From contig BQMJ01000010.1 in the NCBI GenBank assembly GCA_025991245.1, positions 1 through 64,000 of the forward strand: a DNA stretch of 64,000 bases. The letters run 5' to 3'. Positions 24,480-35,275 of the stretch are shown piece after piece (position 1 is the first letter of the stretch; every line of letters starts with the position of its first letter). Below the pieces are notes generated by a model, which saw only the letters and a list, made by a program, of their open reading frames with translations, was not told the origin of the DNA and searched no databases. Origin of the DNA: Galdieria partita (taxonomy: Eukaryota > Rhodophyta > Bangiophyceae > Galdieriales > Galdieriaceae). The translations under genes and the position numbers were made by a program.

Positions 24480-24766
24480 AAATAGCATCTTATTGCTGTT
24501 TTTATCCATATTGGTTTGTTCATTTGAGAAGTATTCGAAAAATTCAGTTCGTTTGTAAAGAAAGTCAATTTTCCTAATTTTCCATTATTTTTGTACTATT
24601 TTATCGTACTTTGTCGAATAATTCTGAAACGAGTTTAGTAGTGCAACTGTACAATTTCATTGTTGTTTACATATAAACTCGTTGTCTACTGTTACAAATT
24701 CAATGTCTTTATGGTTCATGAGAAAGAACGAAGCTCTCTTTGTTTTTCTGTTTACCATTTCATAGA

Positions 24767-24982
24767 ATGTCTTCAAGATTAGATTCAACTATATCTCACT
24801 TTCAAGATGTTCTTCATGGTTTTATGAGTCCAATAAAGGAAAACTCAGAAAGTGACGACAAGTTCATTCTAGATTTGTCAACTAGACTTTCTTGTTCTTT
24901 ACACGAACTGTATATACCAGTAAAACTGAGTTTCATAAGATTATATGAACAAACTCAGTATGGTCGCTGGTACCCTATTTAA
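24767..24982 (+). CDS. Small hypothetical protein, 71 residues
   Basis: An ATG at 24767 opens 71 codons ending in TAA at 24982. The product is hydrophilic with heptad-like leucines (SRLDSTISHFQDVLHG...LDLSTRLSCSLHELY) and no signal peptide. A tttcatag immediately before the ATG could be a splice acceptor, so an upstream exon is possible. It sits between two tail-to-tail T2 genes and is not part of them. I do not recognise a family; a small helical subunit is one guess, and a chance open frame cannot be excluded. Confidence 0.35.
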   Translation: MSSRLDSTISHFQDVLHGFMSPIKENSESDDKFILDLSTRLSCSLHELYIPVKLSFIRLYEQTQYGRWYPI

Positions 24983-25268
24983 GGGTAACATGGAAAGTAA
25001 CAGTATTCCAACAAGACTATGATATTCCTTTAGTAATATTGGAATAGATAGTCCACTTATTTTTAAATATGAACCTGAAGACTCCATCGAAACCAAAAAG
25101 AGATGCAAGCAATTATACAACTTGTGAACTTTTGACACTGTTTAACAGCAATCATCATCCAAGTATGGAATACAATGAGTACATTTTAAAAAAAGTTTTC
25201 AAACATATTTAGTTTACAGTTTGTCATAAAAACAACCGAATGAGTGATCGAATGTAAGAATTCAAACT
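24983..25268. other. Short intergenic gap
   Basis: AT-rich sequence between the small open frame and the 3' end of the T2 gene on the minus strand. Nothing else is seen. Confidence 0.5.
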
Positions 25269-27371
25269 TTATTGCCAACTCAAGAAACTGTGACGTACTC
25301 TTTGAACTAGACCGAGACCAAAGTTTTTCAAAACAGGTCGATCACTCGTAGAGAATGCTCTTTCTAGTCCATTCAATATTTCTCTGTCAATGAGCATTTC
25401 TACATCGCTTTCACAAAGAATAACAAGTTCACAATTAGGAGGAATTTCAAAAGAATTCCCTCCAATACGCATTCCACTCGTATAACATCGACTCTGATTA
25501 CCCAACTCGTTTGCAACATTGAGTGCTAACTTTGTACTAACTATAATAAGCATACAATGATAAAATTCCAATGCTTGGGATAAAACTTGATCGTAAACAG
25601 GTTTAAGAAATTTCTTAGCTTCTTCAATAACATCTGACCAGCCGATTCCTTCCGATTTCCAACGACCTTTACAAGCTACTCCCACCATAAGAAATTTGAA
25701 TTTAACGGGAGATTGTAACTTGAACATGATATCAGGACTATAAGAATTCGCTTCCTTTGGAATATAGACTTTGTCAAAACCAAGTGCTCCGTGAATAATC
25801 TCGTTCCATTCATTACTTGCATAAGTTTTCCGTTCCTTGCTTGATTCACTTCTTGCTTCACCACGACTAACCGACATCATGTAATGAAGAGGTGAAGGTC
25901 CATTGATAGGAAGTTTCATATCTTTCCATATGGCAGATAATCTACCTAACAACTCCCTAAACTCATTTCGTACTTTGGACGAAAGTATCCAAACAAGTCG
26001 CAAAGCAACAATTCCTTCAAATACTCGACATTTGGAAGCAAAGAAACAATCAACTGGCTCTATATTAAGTGACCCTAAAAGTATCCTTTCTAACAAGGAC
26101 AGAGATGTTAGCTCCTCAAAGATTCCAATAAATACTTTTGGAAACAGCACTTGGAAAGTATTCATATCAATAGGATGCCGATAGAGTCCCATTTCAGTAA
26201 CAGCATCAAATAAATAAGACCCCGAATTCAATCTGTCGTTTACGTTGAAAGGTATACGATATAGTGCCATCATTAGTAGCATATCAAGCAAACTTCTTGT
26301 ATCCTCATCCAAAGTTGATATACGTGTTACAAAGGGATCAGAGCAAACCGTTCTAAAACCATCCTCCTTCATGCATGATAAACATTCATCTTTCGACCCA
26401 AAAGACTGTCCTCTTGTTTGTACATAATTCAAAAGCATATTCACTGCACGAGTAAGCAAACCAGGAACTCCACCTGTATACTCCAATAGTGCCTCTGCCA
26501 ATTCATTTACTGAAAAAGAAGGATTACATAGAATATCACAAACTCGAGATTGAGTCTGTACTTTGAGGTGACTTTTTTCAAGGAATTCAACGATACTGGA
26601 CGAGTTTAACGGTGATAGCGAAATAAAATGTAATAAAACCTTTGATACTGAAGCCACATAATTCTTAATACTTAAGCCCTTGCTTTTCCCAACAACAATA
26701 AAGAATACATTGTCCTCTAGACAAAGTTCCCAAAGAATACCAAAAAAGTCGTTGTACGGACGAATTCTACCGTCATTCACTTCTAGATCAAAATATTGTC
26801 CTCTTGTATCCAACACACCAACTTCATCAAAGGCAACAAGAAGAAACTGATCGGTACGCATGTTTAATATGTCTCGTAAAAGTGTGACTAGGTTCAAGGC
26901 TTCCATTTCCACAGTCTCGTAGGCTTGTGTCTTTCGCATCATTGGAATACCAACTTGCAAGCAGGCAGTCTTGATTATCAAGTAGTAGACAGCCCACTTC
27001 AGACTTTTTTCTTTCGGGTCAGTGGGTTCTAGGTGTCTCATATCCACATAAAGCAAAACGGCTTCACGTAACTTGTCCAAAAACTCTTTCCTGGAAGCGT
27101 CTGAAGCAAAAGACGACAGGGAAGTTTCATGAAACCTCTGCACCAACTCCAAATAGCTTCGGCAAAACGTCGTTTTGCCGGAGCCAAATAAGTGGGGCGC
27201 AAATGGGACGGACAACCTGTAATTGAGGCCAGTTGTTTCAACCCTCAGCTGCCGTCTGTTGCGATAAAGCTCACAAAGTGTGTCTGTAACGTGGTAGACG
27301 TCGTCTTCACGGTCTACCACAATAGGCTCGAACGTGTCACGAAGAACCCCCCACTTTTCACCTAAACTCAT
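25269..27371 (-). CDS. Type T2 P-loop NTPase with PD-(D/E)XK-like tail, whole copy
   Basis: One uninterrupted exon of 700 residues from ATG 27371. Seen in order: IVVDREDDVYHV near residue 18, APHLFGSGKTTF (Walker A, about 58-69), VDMRHLEPTDPKEKS, QFLLVAFDEVGVLD (Walker B, about 180), FFIVVGKSKGLS, an ELAEALLEYTGGVPGLL segment near 300 typical of STAND/Crinkler-type NTPases, a helical linker, then a nuclease-like core with NSYSPDIMFKL near 545 and MVGVACKGRW near 565. Known of the class: Crinkler/RHS proteins combine an NTPase with a restriction-type nuclease domain and act on nucleic acid in their own or another cell. Inferred here: a nucleus- or DNA-directed ATPase of unknown target. It is the best reference for T2 in this window, without introns, and convergent with the copy at 22372. 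Confidence 0.78.
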   Translation of the reverse strand: MSLGEKWGVLRDTFEPIVVDREDDVYHVTDTLCELYRNRRQLRVETTGLNYRLSVPFAPHLFGSGKTTFCRSYLELVQRFHETSLSSFASDASRKEFLDKLREAVLLYVDMRHLEPTDPKEKSLKWAVYYLIIKTACLQVGIPMMRKTQAYETVEMEALNLVTLLRDILNMRTDQFLLVAFDEVGVLDTRGQYFDLEVNDGRIRPYNDFFGILWELCLEDNVFFIVVGKSKGLSIKNYVASVSKVLLHFISLSPLNSSSIVEFLEKSHLKVQTQSRVCDILCNPSFSVNELAEALLEYTGGVPGLLTRAVNMLLNYVQTRGQSFGSKDECLSCMKEDGFRTVCSDPFVTRISTLDEDTRSLLDMLLMMALYRIPFNVNDRLNSGSYLFDAVTEMGLYRHPIDMNTFQVLFPKVFIGIFEELTSLSLLERILLGSLNIEPVDCFFASKCRVFEGIVALRLVWILSSKVRNEFRELLGRLSAIWKDMKLPINGPSPLHYMMSVSRGEARSESSKERKTYASNEWNEIIHGALGFDKVYIPKEANSYSPDIMFKLQSPVKFKFLMVGVACKGRWKSEGIGWSDVIEEAKKFLKPVYDQVLSQALEFYHCMLIIVSTKLALNVANELGNQSRCYTSGMRIGGNSFEIPPNCELVILCESDVEMLIDREILNGLERAFSTSDRPVLKNFGLGLVQRVRHSFLSWQ

Positions 27372-27569
27372 CGTCGCCCAAATTAAAATTTGTATGAGCA
27401 GTGAATTTGTTGTGCTAATTGCGTTACTTTCTTAGTACAACAAGTACTCAGATTAGACTCAAAGTAGAACAATAGCATGTCGTTTATGGAGGATAATCGT
27501 TACAAAACATTTTCTGTGTTTGGGCATGGATAGCAATATTGAAAGATTGAAAGGCATTCATACTAGAAG

Positions 27570-28509
27570 GATCAAATATTCCCTTGTCAACTGAGAGTCC
27601 GCAAGTTGTAGGATCTGATTGCTTTTTACGCATCTTGTGTTTGGGACATCAAAGGTTTCTCCAGTGTGGAATAACCAACTTTGCCTTACGCATTCCGAAT
27701 GCGTGGAAGTGGAAAGCACGATTGGCCAACACCTCCAAACGTTTGCAACTTTTGAAAATGAGTTGGCCTGTCTGAGATTGGAATAGTAAAGAAAATAGGA
27801 AAATTTGTCTAGATGCTCTACTAAACGAGACTTTATATATAGTGTTCAATTCTCTCCAAGTTCCTCACGGGATTCGCTTTCAGACTACACTTTTAGAATG
27901 GATGGGCAATGAAGCACTTGATAGATTTCCAAGCGGCCCTGATTTCCTCAAGTTTTTACTTTGATTGTTCAGAAGAATGGCTTCAAATTTATTAAAAGTC
28001 CTAAAGAAACGTTATTTGTATTTGTTTGTTGACGAAATTTGGAACATTGAAACTAGAAAGTTTTCGATGTTTCGAGATTGGATAAAGCCTGACAAAGTCA
28101 TTAGAATGTTTCATGTTTATCGTTCCTTTTTAGGAGTTTTATTGAGCTTTTTAGCAGTATCTTTTGTACTTTTTATTTCCGCAGGGAGGTCGGACTCGAC
28201 AACTAGTAGACAAGAAGATGCTATGCCGTTCTCGAATAATACTCAATTTTCTTCATTTATATCCTTGTTCAGAAGAAACTGTAAAGTATTTGATACCAAA
28301 TATGGAGTACAATAACTAGTCAGTTTTAAAAGTACTTTTCCTAGTCATTGTAAAGGACACCATTGGTTCTTCAAACAATTGTATGCAGTTGTATTCGTTA
28401 GTATATTATTGATGACGTATGTGAAAGTTGGAATAGTTTTTGTGATCTTTCAGAGGATGAAATAAAAAAGGAAAATGGAGAAAATGATTCCAAATCGTTC
28501 TCTGGCAGT

Positions 28510-28552
<43 letters not shown>

Positions 28553-30330
28553 ATGACAACAAAATCAAGGATTTCTGTTTCTTCTACGCTTTTTGCCATT
28601 ATTTTGGAATTTTGTATTCCAATGAGAGAGACTCCGTTTGATACTTTAGAAACAGGAAGCCATACTAAATAAGTTTTGGACATTGCGAAATGTTTTGGTT
28701 TTCATTGTATGAATTGCTCGAGGAATGACCCAGAAGGAGAAAACAGGATACCTGTTGGAGACAGAAATAAAATATTTAAGTTGGTTTTCCAAAGATTGTA
28801 CTGAATGAGATTGAATTGCGACATTAGAATACTTTTTTGGTTCGTTTTTTTGTAGTTTGCTTTCATAAAAGTCGATTTGATTCAATTTCCAGTTGTGGTT
28901 TCAAATTTTAAATTATATTTACTCTTTGTGTTTGATGGTGAATTTTTCTAAATAGGAGAATTGAGTATATTTCAACATACTTTTGTAGAAGAGTATCAAT
29001 AGAATCTAGTAAGACAGTTAGAAGCTTCAACGTGGATAGTATTCTCAGGTAGTTTTTCGTATTTGGTTCGACTGTGAGTGGAATATATACTTGTTGCGAA
29101 GAAACTTACAATGTCAATGGCTGGAGACCATTTTTTGAAAAATATTTATCAGAAGATGAAATATTTGTTCCTATTCAACAAAATTCCAATGGACCTGATG
29201 TTCTTATCCGAGTAACAGATATGAAAGACAATTCTGTCCTCGCTATTCAAGATGAAGCTTCCTCAGAGCAAACATCTATGGAGACTGAAACCACTGTGGA
29301 GAGAGTATATTTGATAGGTATCGCATTGAAGTGTTTTCAGATTTCAAGTTCTGGTGTTGGAAGTTCATTGAGGCAGAAGTTGTCAAATTTTTACATCTAG
29401 TGGCGTCACAGCTTGAATTGGAACAGAATAATTTAAGAGTCATTCAGTTGATTGTAAACAAAAATACTGAACAGGTTTCCAGACAATTTATTGATAACCA
29501 CAATTGGATATTGGATGGTGGAGTTTAGTATAAAGACAATAATAATAATAATGTTTGCAGTTCTATCAACTCTGAGATACAACCACAGAATATACGAGAA
29601 GAATGGCTTTGGATACCTCCTCATTGTCAAGTAGTAGTTTGTTCAACTACATCTTTGCGAACTTTTTTAGGCCATAGTTCTAGTAATGATCTTGAGAGAT
29701 TGTTTGAAGAGAATCTTGGATGGTTGGATTCACTGAAACCACTTTCTGATTTGTTGAACAATTCGTTTGTACATTTATCAAGGCATATTCCATTTGAAGA
29801 ATCTGAAAGGAATAGTGAAGTGATGGAAAGGAGAAGTATTCGTTCAAGTATCGATATGAATGTGATGCAATTGGAAGAAACGAGAGGAGAAGCAACTATT
29901 TCTGCTTCGAGTTCTGTGCAACAAGTTTTTTGGAACTCAGGAAGAAAGCAAAAACCAGAGATGAATTTGATCCTCTAATGAAGAAATTCACTCATTCCTG
30001 TTGGATGTCACTGGAAAGACAACTTCCTCGATTTGACTATAGTGGATATTGTGGGCTCTCAGTGGCATATGTGCCTTTTTCAAGTATCTGTATCTTCATT
30101 TTATAGCCATAATCGTGACTCTGCTGCTATCGAAAACTCCTTTTGCCCCCTTCTTTCAAGAAACAAGCATAGAATACTTCACATTCGACAAACTTATCAA
30201 CTAGTAGGTCAAAGAGCAAACAAGGATCAATGACAAGTTTCCAAGATGGCCAAAAGCGTAATAGGAAGAGGAGACGAGTGAAAGTAACAGGTTAGCAGTC
30301 GTAACCAAACTTACTCTGTTTTTCTTGAAT
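27570..30330 (+). pseudogene. Fossil chimera: T3-type head and middle joined to T1 tail
   Basis: Segments of a T3-like gene are spread over this interval: a KKRYLYLFVDE Walker-B-like piece near 28.0 kb, a nuclease-like piece with NSNGPDVLI near 29.2 kb, and a LEETRGEATISASSS stretch near 29.9 kb that parallels the pre-SAM linker of the T3 gene. Near 29.96 kb it passes into the T1 tail (the stretch equivalent to 13048 onward), which itself fades by about 30.3 kb. Many breaks are present, and a CT microsatellite lies inside it. It is the oldest family member here by appearance, and marks the inner edge of the repeated zone. Confidence 0.72.
28512..28549 (+). repeat. (CT)19 microsatellite
   Basis: A perfect CT dinucleotide run inside the fossil at 27.6-30.3 kb. 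The open frames that read through it on both strands (Ser-Leu or Arg-Glu repeats) are artefacts of the repeat. Confidence 0.95.
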
Positions 30331-30891
30331 GAAGAGTTTAACACCTCGTTGAGATTAGAGGGAAGGTACAAGAAAAATCTTTGATATACAGTTCTCTAAA
30401 TTACATGTTCATTTTGAACAAAATTTGCTCTGCTATTCGACAATTTCAAATGGCTATTTTGTTCTCTTTTATTACAGTTTATTATAGTCCTTATGGTTTA
30501 CTTTATCAATAGTATCTTTGTTAAGAAACACGCTTTTTTTAGGAACATTGACATGAACCAAACAACTACATACTGTTGGCTTCCATTGACATTAAACTTC
30601 TTGCCCTTACAAAGAAAAATACTCTTTTCATTACATCTTTCAATTTTTTGGGCAATAAGAGCAGTAAAAGCTCTTATCAACCAGTAGCTATTACATTGAC
30701 AGTTCTAAACGAAGAATGACAGAAAGTGAATGGAATGGAAAAGGTTTCTGACTCCAAACCATTTTCTCCATATTTGGAAAATTGAGTCATATAAGAGATG
30801 GAATAACAAATTGAGTCCTCAAATCTCACGCTATATATACAATATCTTTATCGAAAAGAATTTTCAATGGTTTTTTAATAATTACAATATC
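30331..30891. other. Boundary interval and promoter of the next gene
   Basis: No gene is supported. It separates the repeated NTPase zone from the single-copy genes. A TATA-like ctatatataca at about 30831-30841 lies some 50 bp before the ATG at 30892 and may be its core promoter. Confidence 0.5.
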
Positions 30892-31770
30892 ATGGAAATA
30901 TATCTATCTTATTTGTTCACACTTCTTCTTTTGACAGCTATTCTTACTCATTCTGCAAGACCTGATAGTGAAGCATTCATGATGAAGCTTAAGGTTCTTC
31001 CATATCTCAAGTATAGCCAAATGACTTTAATGTTAAAGGAATATTACCTGCTTCCAATGGGAAAAATTGACAGCAGTGGGCTCCTATATGCAGCTTCGAA
31101 AACAACAATGATACTGCTTTTTGCTCAAGTGGCTCAAATAGTTGCGACTCGACAACAAGTTGTATCAACTTCCAAGAATCTTAAACAACTTCTTCTGTTT
31201 CGTCTTTTGAAAATGGAGAGTTTAGTCACTGCAACTCAAGATACTACTCCCAATACTCATACACTATGTGATTCTGCATTAGGAAGAAATGCATATCCAC
31301 AGGATTCTTCCAGTAGCAACTCAATCCCGCAAGGAATGACAGGTAAGAGTCAAGCCAATACTAGGTCCAAAAGGTACTGCAGCTGCAGTTGACAGCATCT
31401 GCAAATATTATCAGAGTATATTCAACAGCTGCACCTTTTAAAGAATAATTTGTGCAAAACTATTTCCCCAAACAACTGTGGACTCCACTGTTGAGGCCTC
31501 CTAAGAAAAAGAAGTTTCTCCTAATTCATCAGCAAATGGCTCAGCTTCGAATTCTTCCGAGCAAACAAACAATCCTTTCTCAAGATCAACCTGTAGTAAA
31601 GTTTCGAGTAGTGTCTTGAAGAAAGCAAAGAGTATGTTGACCAAGGTCAAGAAACATTCAAGACTCTTGTATCTATGGTGGATACGTTCTAACAACTCTG
31701 TAAGATTTCTTTCGTTAAATTATTCAAAAAACTCAAACTTCCAACAGATCTGCATCTTTTTCTACCGTTG
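30892..31770 (+). CDS. Candidate secreted Ser/Cys-rich protein, gene model unresolved
   Basis: The ATG at 30892 begins a clear signal peptide (MEIYLSYLFTLLLLTAILTH) ending near SARPD. A TATA-like box lies about 50 bp upstream. Downstream the most protein-like reading changes frame: a stretch near 31.09 kb encodes CSFENNNDTAFCSSGSNSCD in another frame, and a Ser-rich then Lys-rich piece near 31.5-31.7 kb (SANGSASNSSEQTNNPF, then KKAKSMLTKVKKHSR) follows. Short introns, as in neighbouring genes, would explain this, but the donor I would need (gttctt) is weak, so exon borders are not given. Either a spliced secreted protein or a decaying one. The family is not recognised. Confidence 0.4.
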
Positions 31771-32002
31771 AAACCTTCCACTAGATCCGGTTCGTCTCTC
31801 ATTCTTCAATATCACCAACGGGACTGTATTTTGGCAGCTATATAGCAATTCCACATAGTCCAAATGCTTGTATGTTTCCTGTTTCTCCAAAGCCTGACCA
31901 GTACATGGATAATTCAGTTGTGTTATTTCAAAGAGAAACAAGCTTTACAGGATAACATCGTCCTATTGAGCTCTAAAGATTTTGGATTTCGATGATTTCA
32001 TT

Positions 32003-33616
32003 ATGAGTGTTTTGTTGCAGACTTCCAAAGGAGATATTGTTATTGATCTATTCACAGAACTTGCACCTTTAGCTTGTAAAAATTTTCTCAAGCTCTGCAA
32101 GATCAAATATTATCACCTCTGCACTTTTCACTATGTTGATAAGGTGGACTTTTTACTGAAAATGTTTATGGCGATGTTTTTACAAGTCTTTTTTTGGTTT
32201 AGGGTTTTGTTATACAAACAGGTGATCCCACGAATACAGGTAAAGGAGGTGAAAGCATCTACGGAATTTGTTTTGGAGAACAGGCTCGATATTTTGAAGA
32301 CGAGTTTACACCTAAACTGCGGTATGTGGTATATTTAGGACTTGTAAGTTCGTTACATAATATTTTTGTGCTAGCCATAATCGCAAAGGACGAGTTTCCA
32401 TGGCTAATGCAGGTCAGCCAAATACCAATGGTAGTCAGTTTTTCATTGCTCTAAGTGATCAACTGGAGTATTTGGATGATAAATATACAATTTTTGGTCA
32501 AGTAGAAGAGGTATTTATTCCTAGACTTTTGTTAGAAGTTAGCTATAGAATATTTATTTCCTAGGGTTGGGAAACTGTTGAGGCAATTGAATCAGTCCTC
32601 GTTGATGAAAGAAAGAAGCCTTTTCAAGTTATTCGCATCTATCATACTATTATATTGGATGACCCATTTCCAGATCCACCAGGATTGCCTCCTATACCTC
32701 CTTCTCCTGAACGAAATGACAGACAAAGGGAGGAGTCCTCTGAAGTACGACTAGGCAAGTTGTGAAATACGAAGAGTTGTTAATATTCTCAAGTATACCA
32801 TCAGACGATGATGAAGTCTGGCAAGAAGAGGAAGGATTGGATAGTGAAGAGAGGGAAAAGATGAGACGTAGAAAGGAGGCTCGTTCTCGAGCGGAGGTTT
32901 TAGAGATCATTGGAGATATTCCTGATGCAGAAGTGAAGCCACCCGAAACTGTAAGAGAAAGCTGAATAGGATAGACAATTCTAAGAACTTTGACAAACAT
33001 TTTAGACATTGTTTGTTTGCAAGTTGAATCCTGTCACTCGTTCAGAAGATTTGGAGCTTATTTTTTCTCGTTTTGGTGAATGCAAGGTTTGTGAATAACT
33101 ACTAGTCTATATACACAGAAGTAGTCATGAGATTGATTGTTAGGCTGAAATAATTAAGGACAAAGTTACTGGAGAATCCCTTTGTTATGGATTTATAGAA
33201 TTTCCTGACCGTAAAGCTTGTGAACAGGCATTTTTTAAAATGAATAATTGTTTGATTGATGATCGCAGAATAAGAGTAAGGAATATGAGAGGTGTTTGAA
33301 TAATTTATCGCTCATCGTTGTTGATTATTTTGCAGGTTGATTTTTCACAAAGCGTTGCCAAGTTGTGGAATCGCGTTCGTCAAGGCTATTGTGATCGTCT
33401 CGAGGAGGACGAAGAGTTTCTTCATAGTATGTTGTAATTGGCTCAGTGAATAACCAAACTGATATGGATGGATGTACTTATCCATCTTTCCTAATAGGTC
33501 ATCGAAAGCGATCCAATCATAGTGAATATTTATTTGATGACGATTTGGAAGAGAAGGCGTTGTTCCAGTACCGTCGTGGAAGTTCTCATTCGAAAACTCG
33601 AAAACGTCACAAATGA
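32003..33616 (+). CDS. PPIL4: Cyclophilin-RRM peptidyl-prolyl isomerase, PPIL4/CYP59 type
   Basis: Nine exons join in frame to 384 residues: 32003-32143, 32203-32321, 32375-32510, 32565-32754, 32805-32950, 33006-33086, 33144-33275, 33336-33426, 33498-33616. The N-terminal half is a cyclophilin domain ([45 protein letters not shown]). A central segment with [16 protein letters not shown] is diagnostic of this subfamily. It is followed by one RRM ([10 protein letters not shown]...YGFIEF) and a basic His/Lys/Arg tail. The family links prolyl isomerisation to nuclear RNA and RNA polymerase II C-terminal-domain processes. Intron 4 (32755-32804, 50 bp) starts with GCAAGT and ends in CAG: a GC-AG intron, the only placement that restores the conserved frame (VRL-DDDEVW). 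The other seven introns are GT-AG of about 50-60 bp. The gene looks complete. Confidence 0.93.
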
Positions 33617-33732
33617 CCACGAAAGAATGGAAACATATTAGAATAATGACTGGCTAAACGGAATTTGGGAGAAGAGAATACTTAACACGTTAGTACAATT
33701 CGCACAATAATCTTTATATTTTTATTGAAAAC

Positions 33733-35016
33733 TTAAAATTCCAACTTTTTTGGAACTTCCCAAGTAAAAGTTGGTTCCAGTTTGGGATCTCTGCCAAAAT
33801 GGCCATAAGCTGCAGTCTGCTTATAAATAGGCCTCAACAAGTTCAAATCTTTGATAATACGACCAGGACGCAGATCTTACGATATAACAAGTTATGATTA
33901 TCAATGCATATAAAAAGTCAAAACTTACCAAAATTTTTCTTAACTATTTCCAAGATTTCCTGGTCTGGCTTAGTTCCAGTTCCATATGTATCCACAAAGA
34001 CGGAAAGTGGTGAAGCAATTCCAATAGAATAAGAAAGTTGAACCAAGCAACGTCGTGCCAGTCCTGCAGCAACAATAGACTTGGCAACCCATCTAGCAGC
34101 ATAGGCAGCTGACCGGTCAACCTTGGTAGGGTCCTTTCCAGAAAAAGCACCACCTCCATGAGCACCCCAACCACCATAAGTATCAATAATAATTTTGCGA
34201 CCTGTTAGACCTGCATCACCTTCTGGTCCGCCAATAACAAAACGCCCACTTGGATTCAAATGATAAACTGTTTTGTCGTCTAGATATTTACTGGGAATAA
34301 CTTCCTTGATAACTTTTTCTAGTAAGTCTGCCCGTATCTTCTCATTCGAGACGTTGTCATCGTGCTGCGTAGATATGACGACAGTATGAACTCTCAAAGG
34401 CACCAAATGACCGTTCTCCTTTCGATATTCCATAGTAACTTGGGTCTTACCGTCTGGACGAACCCAAGGACAAATACCCTTCTTACGTACTTCAGTGAGG
34501 CGTTTCCCAAGACGAGTTGCAAAACTGTGTGTCAAAGGCATATAGTCTGGTGACTCATCCGTAGCATAACCAAACATAATTCCTTGGTCGCCGGCTGCAA
34601 CATCATCGGCTGCACGATTTTCATGCACTCCTTGTGCAATATCTGGAGACTGCTGATGTAATTCAACCAACACTCGACAAGTCTTGTAGTCTAAACCCTT
34701 CTTCTCGTCATCGAAACCAATCTCCTTTATGGTGTCTCTTACAACTTTTTCATAGTCTATGGTGGCACCCTTCACCGTAATCTCACCAAAAACCATAACC
34801 ATTCCAGTCTTTGTAGCCGTCTCACAAGCTACTTTTGCGAGAGGGTCCCTTTCAAGGCAAGCATCCAGGACAGCGTCAGAAACCTTTGAAGGTAATGAAA
34901 AAGATATGGCAACTAAATAAATAGAAACTTACTTGGTCACATATCTTGTCCGGATGTCCTTCATTCACTGACTCTGAGGTAAATAAAAAGGTAGAAGAAT
35001 CACCAACTGAACCCAT
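33733..35016 (-). CDS. SAMS: S-adenosylmethionine synthetase
   Basis: Makes S-adenosylmethionine from ATP and methionine in the cytosol. Three exons on the minus strand (35016-34933, 34883-33929, 33875-33733) give 393 residues, the usual length. Seen: [16 protein letters not shown] at the N-terminus, [13 protein letters not shown] (the conserved GAGDQG-type loop), [39 protein letters not shown], and the C-terminal [15 protein letters not shown]...GHFGR. All are hallmark segments of the eukaryotic enzyme. Introns of 49 and 53 bp have GTAAG donors. Its 3' end is about 115 bp from the convergent PPIL4 gene. No oddities. Confidence 0.97.
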
Positions 35017-35275
35017 TGAAAACTAACAAAATAGTTAAAAAAGAAATTACGTGGGGATCATATAAAACATGGAAATTCGATGGAGTGGCGGCCAATCAGC
35101 TTTCATAGAGTGTTGAGGTTTGCAACGAAGAGCAGAGTGGAATCTTCCACTGTGCGTCCTTAAAATTTTCCATTGAGAGAATAAAAATAAAAAAGGACTT
35201 CTTTTATACGTTTTGCATAGGAGAAAATAACTCCACAGAGACAAAAGTCTTGTCTCACAAAAAAAGTTATTCAAA

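Noticed and set aside
28475-28683. Open frames of Ser-Leu or Arg-Glu repeats on both strands
   Set aside because: They read through a CT microsatellite inside a fossil; no other coding signal.
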